Source: Thuidium tamariscinum (Eukaryota; Streptophyta; Bryopsida; Hypnales; Thuidiaceae). Taken from it: 64,000 bases of DNA. The notes under the pieces are model-generated. The model was not told the DNA's origin and did not search any database. It worked only from the letters and a program-made list of their open reading frames with translations. The position numbers and the translations under genes are program-made. Numbering within the stretch: the stretch's first letter is position 1; each line of letters opens with the position of its first letter. The stretch lies in the NCBI GenBank assembly GCA_947034885.2, contig OX344751.2, forward strand, positions 5,270,001 through 5,334,000, given 5' to 3'. Below, in pieces: positions 43,615 through 54,167 of the stretch.

Positions 43615-44900
43615 AAAAAATTTTACAAGTTTAAAATTGATCTAGAAGTATGATGGTCACCTTTGAACACACATTCTAATTGGAAGTATGTACTCACCTT
43701 GGAACCACGTTTGACAATGCCCAATACTGGTTGTTGAAAAGGTCCAAATCTTGAGCAGTCAAAATAAATTGACCTGGTCCAATGTTTGGAGGCACGTTGT
43801 CAAAAACCTGGTCAGTTGGAATGGAAAGAGATTCACCATTATACACAACTTGGGCATCCAACAAGATCCTCTGAGCCCTCTGAACTGTGGGAACTGCCTC
43901 CCATCTCTCTATCAATATCGTCTTATTGATCTTGTCGATGTGCAAGAAAATGGCAACTCTTGTCATGCCACTAGTGCTCCTCAGCCAATAGCTTAGATCT
44001 CCCCGCAAGCAACTTAATGACTCTGAATCTCCCACCTCCACCACTACAGATGGCCAATCAAAAAACACACCTCGTGATGTAGGGGTGAAAGAAAGGTCGG
44101 GTTCCTTGGATCTCCTTGTCATTGTACCACGTCTACCAGATCCGTTAGAAGCTAACAAGCTAATAAGGAGCCTCGGGCCAAACATCTCCAAGAATCTTTG
44201 CTCAAAGTAACATCCACAAGTATCATGAGCAACACCAACCCTGAATTTGGTAATCAAAATCTCCTCTACCTTGTCATACAAAATGGACATTTGAGGTATA
44301 GGACAACTCTTGTTCTCCTTGAGCCTATCAATAGCCTCAAACATGCCTAGAGAAACCAAGGAATGCCAAGTAGGGACACCCTCTGCCCTCAACCAACCCA
44401 TCATACAAACCACAACACATCACCTTGAAAGACGCAATATCAGTGAAATCCACAGTAGGAATGTCTGGGTAATAACTGAGTAGTGGCTCCATCTCATACT
44501 CTAAGATTGCACCAAAAGACAACAACGGCTCAGCTTCTAAACCCCAACCGGACACCCCCACAACCTCGTCTCATTTCCCAAATCCTAGCGCAAGTAACAA
44601 AATCCCAATTGTTGTGTACACTGCCTTCATACACAAATGAATAGACTAACTCCGCATCCAGCAGTACATCCTCCCGCTCCTCCTACACTTGCAATAGAGC
44701 TACATTGCGAAAATGCAAACACTAAACCCTACTCTCGCAACATAATGACAATACAATCAAGTTTATAAACGGAGCAGTTGGCAGTCAATATGTACATGTA
44801 TAAGCTCCAATGTTGAGAACAATGCAAGGACATGGGAGCACAAATGAAGAAGAAGAGTGGGCCTTGACAGAAGGAGCTAAACTTGGGATTTTGTGCCGAC
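43615..44900 (-). repeat. Segmental duplicate, copy 2
   Basis: Counterpart of 30235-31880, same orientation. It preserves the empty site for the CACTA MITE at 44014-44016 and lacks the extra 140 bp seen in copy 1. It ends within the CTCCAATG-TTGAGAACAATGCAAGGACA stretch shared with copy 1. Confidence 0.9.
43694..44561 (-). pseudogene. Uma2-like (PD-(D/E)XK-type) protein, copy 2, frameshifted
   Basis: Frames 44561-44337 and 44413-43694 overlap and together match copy 1. Near 44353 the sequence AGAAACCAAGG lacks two bases present in copy 1 (AGAAACACCAAGG), shifting the frame between CPYLAFLG and MFEAIDRL. The downstream part is complete: DWPSVVVEVGDSESLSCLRG, YWLR, MTRVAIFLHIDKINKTILI, ERWE, and FDNVPPNIGPGQFILTAQDL. 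The P-S-V-V-V-E-V-G core followed by a strand and E-R-W-E fits the PD-(D/E)XK layout. It is probably a repeat-borne gene family, with no visible introns here. Confidence 0.5.
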
Positions 44901-45332
44901 CCCAGAAACTACTAGTTAGTTTTCACTTAACAACTAACTTAATGGAAAGATTGTGACTATTAGACTATTATCTCACTCTAATTATTCAAAAACTTGAGTT
45001 TTATTAATAGTTCTTAAAGCAAAAGATAAATTGTAAAAGGCCGAAAAAATTATGATGACTTACATGGCCCTCTGCTAATCCAGTTGACGTCTTCGTCAAT
45101 TGAATTTCGTCCTGAAAGCGATAAGATATCGAAGACAGAAGCAGAAGGGCATTAGGACTGAGGGATTCTAGCTTCGTTGCCAATTGGGAATGCAGATCTG
45201 GACATAGGATTACGCAGGGTTTATTGTTTTACATTTTGAAGCATAGGTTTCTGAAGAAGTGATTGAAGAGGATTTCAGCAAAGAATTATGGGCTGCGATT
45301 GCTTTGCCTAGTCGTTCTCGAGTTCTCAGATT
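44901..45332 (+). promoter_or_regulatory. Upstream region and 5' UTR of the RH58-like gene
   Basis: AT-rich to about 45060, then a more GC-balanced leader with GACGTCTTCGTCAATTG and in-frame stops before the ATG at 45333. No clear TATA box. The transcription start is not determinable. Confidence 0.4.
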
Positions 45333-48300
45333 ATGGCGGAAATGATAGGACGTGCCATCTGTAGAGCGTCAAGTCCGTCGTTAGGTTTCGTGGTCGTATC
45401 TTCCTTACAATATCCTCAAAGTTTCTTCTTAAAGAGACAGTCATGTACGAGATTTCGTTACAATCTTGGGTTGCGTTCTTTGACGGTGGGAGGTGCGGGA
45501 GTTTCAGCTCGGCGGGTGCAAACTCTCGCGTCCGATTCCAGTAGCTCTGCTCTTGATGAGGAAGTTGGTCAGACCAAAACGGGAATTGAGGCGCGGGAAG
45601 ATGAAGACCAGATTGGAGACCGTCGTGAGAATGGCGTCACTCAGTTGCGTGAGCTCTGTGCGGGCAAGGTGCCGGACTATTTGCTAAGAAGGTAGGGCTA
45701 TCGTACCTTCAAAATCTAATTGCAAGTATCAGGGTTTAGACTGTCATTATGTCTCAAATTCTCTTTGCAAGTGCCACGGTTCAGGGTTTAGGATTGGTAA
45801 TGCCATTATGCCTGAACATCTCCTTTCAAATATCAGTTTTTTTAGGGTTTAGGATTTGGTATTGCTATTATGCCTCAAAAATCTCTTTGCAAGAATCAGG
45901 GTTTAGGGTTTAGAATAGGTAGTGCAATTATGCTTCTAAGTCTCCTTGCAAGTATCAGGGTTTTAGGATTTAGGATTTAGGGTTTAGTATTGCTGCTATA
46001 CATCAGAATTTCTTTGCAAATATATGCCTGGCTCAAGGTTTAGGGTTTAGCTAATTAGCAGGTGAAACGCAATGCAGGGCTGAAGAGTTGGGATTCTCCG
46101 TGCCCACCCTTGTACAAGAGGAAGCGTTGCCAATCCTTCTGTCTGGCCGTGATTGCATTCTGCAAGCACAGGTAGTCAACCTTCCTCAAGCCGTCTTTGA
46201 TGAGATACAATGTTGTGCCTTAATTTTGCAAAAGTCATTGTGGAGAATGCATCAATTTTGAACCGAATAAAACTCAAATTTTGGGTCTTCTGGTTGGAGT
46301 TTTGGCTTTCTTTTTCTATTCAATTCAATCTTCGTCTTCTGAGACAAGAATTGGATTGGCGAAGTCCCTAGTAACTTCCGCAAAAGTCCAGAAGTTTTAT
46401 GTACATCTGCATCAGTTTTTTCGAGCATGTTACACTTTGTACTTTCGATGGATTAGAATATTGAGGTTGTAGTGTTCAAGTAGTCTAGAAAGGCAGGTTA
46501 CACTTATGGACTATTCAGATACAGGATTTGTCTCATGTATCTCACGTTGTTCCGGGTCTTGATGGAACCTCAAGAGTTTTAGGTTGTTGAAAAGTGATCG
46601 ACGTAGTTTCTGTTGTATTCTCCAGACTGGCTCTGGGAAGACCTTAGCATACCTCCTGCCAATCTTTGCAAAGGTGCTACCTGCACGAGCTGCCGTGCAA
46701 GCAATTGTGGTTGTTCCTACTCGAGAGTTGGGTATGCAGGTGTGTTCTCTCTCCACCAGAGGATAGATATTCTTAAACTCCTTGCAAATTGATTTTTCTC
46801 TCTCTTGACGTGATTATCAGAAGCACTCGTAGAAACTTTGTTTTAAATTTATCTTTGGTCGCCCAGGTGGCCAAAGTTGCACGGAAGTTAGCGGGGAAGG
46901 GAGGCTCTGAAGAGGACGGCAAAGCGGCCAAGGAGAAAGGAACAGTGATGGTAATGACCTTATTGGAAGGTGGCACTTCCAGTCGCCAAAAAGCTTGGCT
47001 CAAGGTGTGATCTTTTATCTTGTTGAATGGGACTTTTCTTATTTATCTCTTCAGTATTTGTTTGCTGCAAGTCCTGGAAATCAACTATTTCAAAGCATGC
47101 AATTAGTTTAGGCCATAAGTTTGAATTGCAACGATGATTTTCAAAATAAATTACTTCAAAAACATTTAGAATAAAATGGGCTATTTTCAATTTGTGAACA
47201 CAACAGAAATTTTGTTACGAGTGAAGCATTTCACCAGTTTATAAAATATGATGTAAATTCCAGTGTGCCGACAATAATTTCCACTTCTTGGTGTTTTCTG
47301 TACTGAGTTGCTGCTTTTCATTCGTGACACTGAGGTTGCTATTTCAGGCGGAGCCACCTCAAATTGTTGTTGGAACGTTGGAACGTATTGCGCGTATGAT
47401 TGAAACCAAGAATCTTCGTACCAATGCTGTCACCACCATTGTTATTGATGAGGTACTCTCTCTGTCTCACGACTTCTTCCTGCAACAGTGTTTGTTCATG
47501 CGTATAATATATATTCTTGGAGGGGAAGTGCACAATTTTTCACTTGGTAATGGAATACTCTTTTATTATTGCGAGATTCCCTTTTTTCTCGGACATTCGT
47601 TTCCGACTGAAGCCGTTGTTATCTAAAATGGTGTATGTTGACAATCTGAATTTTATAACTCGTGCTTCTGAATCGGCCTAAACCACACTACAGGTATTGG
47701 CGATTTCGATTATGAAAACTCATTGTAGGTGTTATTAAGTTCATGTGAGCTGGAATAATAAGCTTACAAAAATCTTGTTTCTAAGAACTGTCGGGCACCA
47801 GTGATTTGTTTACTTATACAGGATATGTGGTTTATGCAGAACAGGTGGATGCTATGATAGGAGCTGCAAAAGAAGGCGGCCGTCTGCAGAAGTTGCTGAG
47901 TGACTACACCCGCCCTCAACAACGTCAAACCATACTTGCGAGCGCAACTATTCCTCAACATCGACGTTTCCTCAATGACTGCATTCAGAATAAGTGGGTC
48001 AAGGTACCTCGCCATCTAAGCGCCTCTTCAATACTACGTATTATTTATAGTGAAATTGATCAGATCTAAACTTTAGTCAGTTTATTCTGCCTATGTTCAA
48101 AATTTTGAGATGAGATTTGTGAATTCTACATCAGTCGATGGAGTAGGACGCTACGGTGGGACTGCCTCCACCTAGGTAGAGGATATTATTCGCTTCACTT
48201 TAAGGATTTTAGCATATGCAGGAGTATGATTTGGGGGAGATGTATACTGCTATGGAGAGATCTTTCGGAGACAAATCCTTTGAGATCAAATTTTGTTACT

Positions 48301-49738
48301 ATGCATGAATATCTTATGCAATTCAAAATGAGAGGTCTTAGAGCACCAAAATGACAACAGACATTCTTAGTTGTATTCAAAGATGAGTGACCGTGTATGT
48401 TCAGCCAAGTCATGCTTGCACCAATTGCTAATACTAGGGTCAGTATAGGAGACGGGATCAGTTTCTAATGGTTTAGTATCCTCTACCTTACTGTGAGACT
48501 TTGGTCTCGTGATTTGACCCCCGTAATTGCAATGTTCTGCAGGAGGACGTGACACACATACATGTTCGCCCAGAGGACAAGATGCCCTCCTATCTTCACC
48601 ATCGCTATGTGGTATGTCTTAAATAGTATGATCAATCATGTATAATTCCCGAGGTTCATTTTTGGTTTTGATTCGGAGGTGGTGATTATCAGGACATTTC
48701 TGCATAACAAATCTTAATTTGTGTTTGGTTACAGATCTGCGAGAAGGACGATAGGTTGCCAGCTTTGTTGTCATTGTTGCAAGCAGATGCTCCGAAGGCA
48801 GCTATTGTCTTCGTAAACGATCAGGTGGGCAATCACAAATTTCGTCAGGATCTAGGTTATTAGAAACAAGTTAATTAGAGGCATTGGACATTTACATGGA
48901 TGCAATAGACATGTATTTCATACCACTTTCTGATCCACGAGATTTCTGATGTAGCATCCAAGATAATTCCTTGAGTATGATGGAATGAGACTTCGCATTG
49001 AGATAAATAACTAGTGAATTTTTTCATGTAAGAGTTTTTTACGTATCACTTTTCAAAGATCCTGGAATGACGATTGCAGTCAGAAAAAGCGAAGCGAGCT
49101 GGAAACACACCAAGCACAGTAACAGTTGCAGAGTATCTCGCAAGAACGAAGGTTTCTACTGATAGCGAGGACTTTTGGGAACCACTAGTTCTAGAAGAAG
49201 AATCACACGTCAATGCTCGTGCCGCTACACTTTCTGTGAGTGTCGACAACTTCCACCCACATGAGCAGAGAATGATTGAAATCATCATTTTCAATTTTTT
49301 GGGGGGCTAAATCGTTTGTTGGGTGCTCTACCAACATGGGGTGATCATCAAAGAAAGACTGATTCGTTTAATTTAAGGGTTTAGGGTCATAGGTCATAGG
49401 GTTTATAGGGTTTATAGGGTTTGGGGTATATTCACTAAAGATGCAATTTTGTCGCTTTGGTTCAGGATTTCCGGGAGGGCAGATGCTTGCTGGTGGCTAC
49501 AGAGCTGGCGGCCAGAGGGCTTGATTTACCGGAAGTTAGTCACGTCTACAACTTTGAGTGGCCACCCACAGTGACCTCGTACGTCCACCGTGCTGGGCGC
49601 ACAGGCCGCCGACCCATTACCGAGGACCTGGGTACCGTGACAAGCTTCATCACAGCCAAGGAGCTCTTTGTGTTACGGCGCCTGGAAAATGAGCTCTCGC
49701 TGAAATTTGCGAATTTGAAAGTCCAGGGCAGTGCCTGA
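45333..49738 (+). CDS. RH58: DEAD-box RNA helicase 58-like, chloroplast
   Basis: Ten exons: 45333-45691, 46078-46171, 46626-46739, 46867-47004, 47348-47452, 47845-48003, 48543-48611, 48735-48824, 49080-49235 and 49466-49738. All are GT-AG and in phase, giving 518 residues. Motif I AQTGSGKT (about 150-157), PTREL (181-185), motif II DEVD (269-272, split across exons 5/6 and not DEAD), SAT (303-305), ARGLD (444-448) and motif [10 protein letters not shown] (469-476) give a full two-lobe helicase. The N-terminal 110 residues are Ser/Arg-rich without acidic residues at first, like a chloroplast transit peptide. The closest family from memory is Arabidopsis RH58, presumed to act in plastid RNA metabolism. 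Intron 1 carries telomere-like repeats. Confidence 0.9.
45700..46060. repeat. Telomere-like tandem repeat in RH58 intron 1
   Basis: About five units of 65-85 bp combine TTGCAAGTATCAGGG, TTTAGGGTTTAG and ATTGCTATTATGCCTCA. The plant telomere heptamer TTTAGGG occurs in most units. Confidence 0.85.
49376..49431 (+). repeat. Telomere-like motifs in RH58 intron 9
   Basis: GGGTTTAGGG, then repeated TCATAGG and GGGTTTATA motifs ending GGGTTTGGGG, just before the acceptor of the last exon. A second short telomere-like array in the same gene. Confidence 0.75.
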
Positions 49739-51177
49739 AAGCTAGGTGAACGATCATTCCTGATAGTATCAATCATCTGTGCCGCCCTGGTTTTGTATTG
49801 TATGTTTTTGATTGCAGCAACGCTGTAGACGACAGAATTTATTCATTCATGTAATCATGTGTGTGCATCTGTATTTGTTTATTTGGTATTTTGAATTTCG
49901 TGACTGTTTGTATGTACTTCCTTCTGCTCCGTTTTTACACAGTTTCAAATTATCAAGTTCCCACATGATTTTCTGGCACTGTGTTTTTGGTTCTACGACT
50001 TGTGAATGCAATTGTGTCTTGAGCATCTGCTTGAAATCACTGCGCATCTCATTCCACTACTGCGCAGTACCAATTTAACCCCGAAGTGATCCCGGAGTCA
50101 ACTCTAGCCTTGTGAAGTAGTAAAATACCAAATTGGGCATGCTCCTGCACTGTTTTGGGCTTCGCGTCAACTACAAAACTGGGCATCAGAAGTGCGGTAA
50201 TTTACGAGTTTTTTGATAGTACGATTATCTCCCAACTAATCAGATTAAGAGCCTGCGTTGATACCGCACCTGATGCAATGTAGTAGCCACCTTATTACTC
50301 TGGCAATCTGCGGTACAGTAGTGCCTCAAATTTTGACCATGCAATTATTTCTAAGCTTTTCGAACTTCAAAAATTCTTACTATTTAGAAATTTAGTTGCC
50401 ATTGCCATCTGACATTGACCTACATTAGAGAAAAAATTGGATTTTCAATTATCCCAAGGTGGCAAACCACTAATTTTGGCCACAATTGGGTCTTCTAACT
50501 TTAACCGAAGGCTGGGAGGGAAAAAAAAATGCGCAATTCCAAGACAGCTTTTCCATTGTGTATTCAGCAACAATCTATATGATTTGGAATAAAACAAACT
50601 TCCAAATATTCCTCTTCTCTGCACTGAGATATAACATGCAGGGAATGTGCTTCCGCCAGCAATTCCAAAACCCAACTGCCGATCAAAAACTGAGGTTTCT
50701 AAAGAGAGGCACAGGCATTGCCCAAGGTGGTCTTCTTCACTGTCAGCGTATAGAGTCTAAAAACTTGGAAACAGAGACTGCACAAGATTCACACATATTG
50801 AACCCTCCGGTATCAAATGAACTTCTTTAATGTTTAATGTTATCTGATTACATGATGCAGTCCCGGTCAAATGACACCTCGGAAGAATTGGCCCAAGGAA
50901 GAACGGCTAACTACGAACCTCTGCTGTTCCGGATTCACACTGGTGGCCCAATAAATACCAACAAAGCATCTTCAGGCTCGATTCTGTGCTTGCATGATCA
51001 CCAATTCTGTGCTTGGCTGGAGCACCTTGCGTATTTCAGATCTGCTCTGGTCCCAGTTCTCAAAAGCTTTTTCACCATGCTAATGCACTTGAGTATTCGT
51101 CGATGATCTCGCATTATCAGGCACAAATGGCCAAGTCACCTCATAAACATGATTCATGAGAAATCCATGCGTTGGCT
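49739..51177. other. Convergent 3' flanks of RH58-like and CMS1-like genes
   Basis: 3' UTR of the helicase to about 49950, then sequence without a supported gene. The minus-strand 3' UTR of the CMS1-like gene probably occupies the right part. Frames here are short and without family resemblance. Confidence 0.5.
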
Positions 51178-53531
51178 TCAATATAAAAATAGCTGCGCCT
51201 GCTTAGCAAGAAAAAGTTGAAGAAAGTTTGTCCTATAGAGCTCCCAAAACTCTGACCTGCAACACATAACCAACAGCAAATACAAAGTTTTTGTAATTCT
51301 ACCAAACAAGCCAAATTGCGGATCAAATTCCCTGATGAAGGCGGAAGAAAGAAAAAGCTGAAAGAGGTCCACACATACGTGACTTGAGGAACACTCAAAA
51401 TTGTTAAGCCTTTGGCGTCAGCGTGCATGTCCAGGATCACAAGACGTAGGCGGCCTGTCCCCATGGCCCCAATGTCAATCAACTTTCGCACCCTGCAAAC
51501 GCGGTTGAGTCAGTGACTTCACTCCAAGCGAATACTTCGACGAACTTGATCAAGTACTTTAGAGTCCAAAACAGTATACACCATTCTTATTGTTCCCATA
51601 GGAACCGAAGAAATAATACTCAAAAAGGGGTGGTGAATAGGGTATTCATGTAAACAATTGCCATGAGAGTTAAGGCCCAAACCACGAGACCTTCGATTAA
51701 GAGAAAACTAGAAAACTAACTGGTAGCTGTATCACTTTGGAGATCAGATGGGAGGTAGATGAGCCGAAGGTAGAATGAGTCATGTGTGCAGGCTTGGATT
51801 TAGGTATGAAAAATTATGAGAAAAATTTAGAAATGCCAAGGAGAAACATGAACACAGGAAATACATGAACTAGGGACAAGGAAAGATTCACGACAGACCT
51901 GTTTGGAGTTCCAGCTGCTATATTAACATGTTCCTTCAGTAGCGCTACCTGCAACAGTAACAATTGGGCGAGTTACACACATTCTCCGTACAATAAATCG
52001 TAACATGCCATAAAAGGATTGTTATAATACACACATAAGTGTCGAAGTAATAGACCCAGAAGGAAGAACAGACAATATCAATACCTGCTCCTCCACCTTA
52101 ATATGTTTCGCAAAAAGCTTGGCCGGTTTCACCTTCCCTATAAATGCCTTCATTCCTCTAATCACACGACAGAACACAAGTTGGGACTTACATAAACCAA
52201 TCAGTATCGAAATAGTGCAAGAATGAGGAATCCACCAACTGAAAAGCAAAGACAATACAATATAGTTGCAACTGGTGACCTAAGTAAGCAATTCGTAACT
52301 GACCTAAGAAGTTCCACACAACGAATGGCAGAGCTGCAGAGAACCAACACGACAGGGCTGCCAGCGTCCCCAGCTTTGTCCACATTACAGAGCAACTCCT
52401 TCCAGATGGGTCCAATTACAGCCTTAACACGCGTTCCTAGTTTTTCAGTGCTACGATCGGTCTCCTCGGCTACCTCCACAATCCTGTCATCTGCCTCACC
52501 ATATAGACAATGCACTTCATTTGTTAGAAGAGTACAAGGCCACGCAAACATTTTCAAACCTATTATCCCTTGCCTCAAATTCAATATTCAGTAGATTGTG
52601 CTTCTAACTTTGTAATGAAAGCTGTCTCAGCCATCCAACCCATTTCCAATGTCTTTGATGATCAATTGTGCAAATACCACTTGTTAAGAAAGCACATTTG
52701 ATGAACTACATTCAGAAGTCATGTGCAGTCTAAACCACTTTAATGAAGAAACTCTTATGCACCCTAAACCCTAAACCCTAAATTTGCTCTTGCAAAGCAC
52801 AAGGAAGTGGGAAACACGGATCTCCTTCAAAAATGCAACTGCAATGCACTTCTGCTAACATTTTTCTCTCCGCATTATCATTATTCAATACATTGTGTTT
52901 TTCAAATGGTAATTAAAACTGTCAGCCGTCCAACCATTTTCAATATCTTTAAAGATCAATTTGAGCAAATACCGTGATTTATTTTCATACTTGTTAATAA
53001 AATAAGGCTTCAGGCACTACTCTCAAAAGGTCATTTGCAGTTTAAACGAATTTAGAGAAAAACTCTTCGGAATCTGAACCCTAAACCCCAAATTTACTCT
53101 TGGAAGCACAATCAAGTGTGGAAATGCTGATCTCCTTCAAATGCAATTGCAATGCACTTAAGCTAACATTTTTTTCTCTGCTTGTAAGAATCAGGCAGAC
53201 CTGGAAGAGGCTCCTTCTCGGCCGGGGAGAGCAAAGAGCCGAACACAGAGTGGAAAGAGGATGTGAACCACTCGGCCTGCTCCGCCCGTGTCCTCCATTG
53301 CACGGCGCTTCTATCCACTACAGCTACTTCAGTTGCACCTGGCTTCCCCGAATCAGACGACTGGGCTTTCAGCTTCGCCTTCGCCTTCGCTTTCTTCTTC
53401 GTCAATGGCCGCGTTTTGAATTGCTTCTTCGTAGGACCCAGACTCTCCGGAGTCGCAGCAGCAGAATCGCGACTGCTATTCTTTCGCTTCTCCATAACTA
53501 CGGGCATCTTTTGCTTAAACACAATTTCCAA
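51178..53531 (-). CDS. CMS1: CMS1-type 90S pre-ribosome protein
   Basis: Six minus-strand exons: 53531-53201, 52490-52304, 52157-52085, 51948-51899, 51492-51379 and 51256-51178. All are GT-AG and in phase, giving 277 residues, very close to other CMS1/CMSS1 proteins. The N-terminus is Lys/Ala/Ser-rich (nucleolar type, TKKKAKAKAKLKAQ). The body has the family signature VLVLCSSAIRCVELLR, AKLFAKHIKVEEQ, AGTPNRVRKLID, RLRLVILDM and EFWELYRTNFLQLF. The CSSAIR and GTPxR blocks resemble degenerate helicase motifs without a Walker lysine. The family associates with the small-subunit processome in yeast and is presumed nucleolar. The first ATG gives MEIVFKQK; a second, at MPVVMEKRK, is equally possible. 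It shares a 636-bp divergent spacer with the ARM gene. Confidence 0.88.
52585..53200. repeat. Tandem duplication inside CMS1 intron 1
   Basis: Two units of about 310 bp. CCTAAACCCTAAATTTGCTC at about 52769 matches CCTAAACCCCAAATTTACTC at about 53081. GCAATGCACTT..GCTAACATTTTT at about 52842 matches about 53150. The duplication reaches to within about 20 bases of the exon 1 donor. Confidence 0.8.
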
Positions 53532-54167
53532 TGCCCAAACCCTAATTTCAACGGTAAACCCTGAGAATCTTTAAAATAAAAATGCTCAATTTCACTGCGA
53601 AACCTCCGAATCTCCACAACAGAAACTAATTTCAACCGTAAAACCTGCGAATCTCCAAATTAGAAATCCGGATTTCAACTGCGAAACCCCGAGTCTCCAC
53701 AAGAAAAAATAAAATTTCAACCGTAATATCTCCAGATTCTCCACAGCAAGATACCGTAATCATAAACTCTTGAACCCACCCCTTGAGACCTTCATTTGAA
53801 GTGTCTAACTTTGCAGAGACTATGCACACCTCTTCTCCCTCCAAACAGACACAGCCTTGCAATGTTCAGGGTTTAAGCCAGTGATTGTGGTCATGGGCTA
53901 AGACCACGAATTCACGGTCATAGGTTCCCAGCCCTAATCCACAGCTCGCACAATTCCTTTGCTCTGATTTTGGGCTCCTTCAATTGTCTCGATCCAATTC
54001 TCTTTGAGGTTGCTCGAAAATTGCTTGCTTCAATCATAGATGCTCGCTTCACTCATTAAGTCTGGGTCAAGGGTTTTGGGTGGAGGATTTTTTTTACGCT
54101 TTTGCTTCGTTCGTTTTTGGTGTAGATTTTGGGTTCCGAGGTCGAGTTGTCAGTGAAAGGGGAAGGT
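53532..54167. promoter_or_regulatory. Bidirectional promoter between CMS1-like and ARM genes
   Basis: The 636 bp between opposite ATGs must hold both promoters and leaders. 53544-53755 is a five-unit minisatellite. AAACCCTAA and AACCCTGA (telo-box-like, on the CMS1 strand) lie at about 53537 and 53558; telo-boxes are common in promoters of plant ribosome-biogenesis genes. No TATA box is obvious. Confidence 0.5.
53544..53755. repeat. 43-bp minisatellite in the CMS1 leader/promoter
   Basis: Five units begin ATTTCAAC or ATTTCAC at 53544, 53589, 53629, 53672 and 53714. They alternate between a CCGTAAA-type and a CTGCGAAA-type start and share ACC-CGAATCTCCACA, so the higher-order period is about 85 bp. 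Confidence 0.85.

Noticed and set aside
50486-50830. 114-codon plus-strand frame
   Set aside because: Lies in the convergent 3' flank; no motif and no splice partners.
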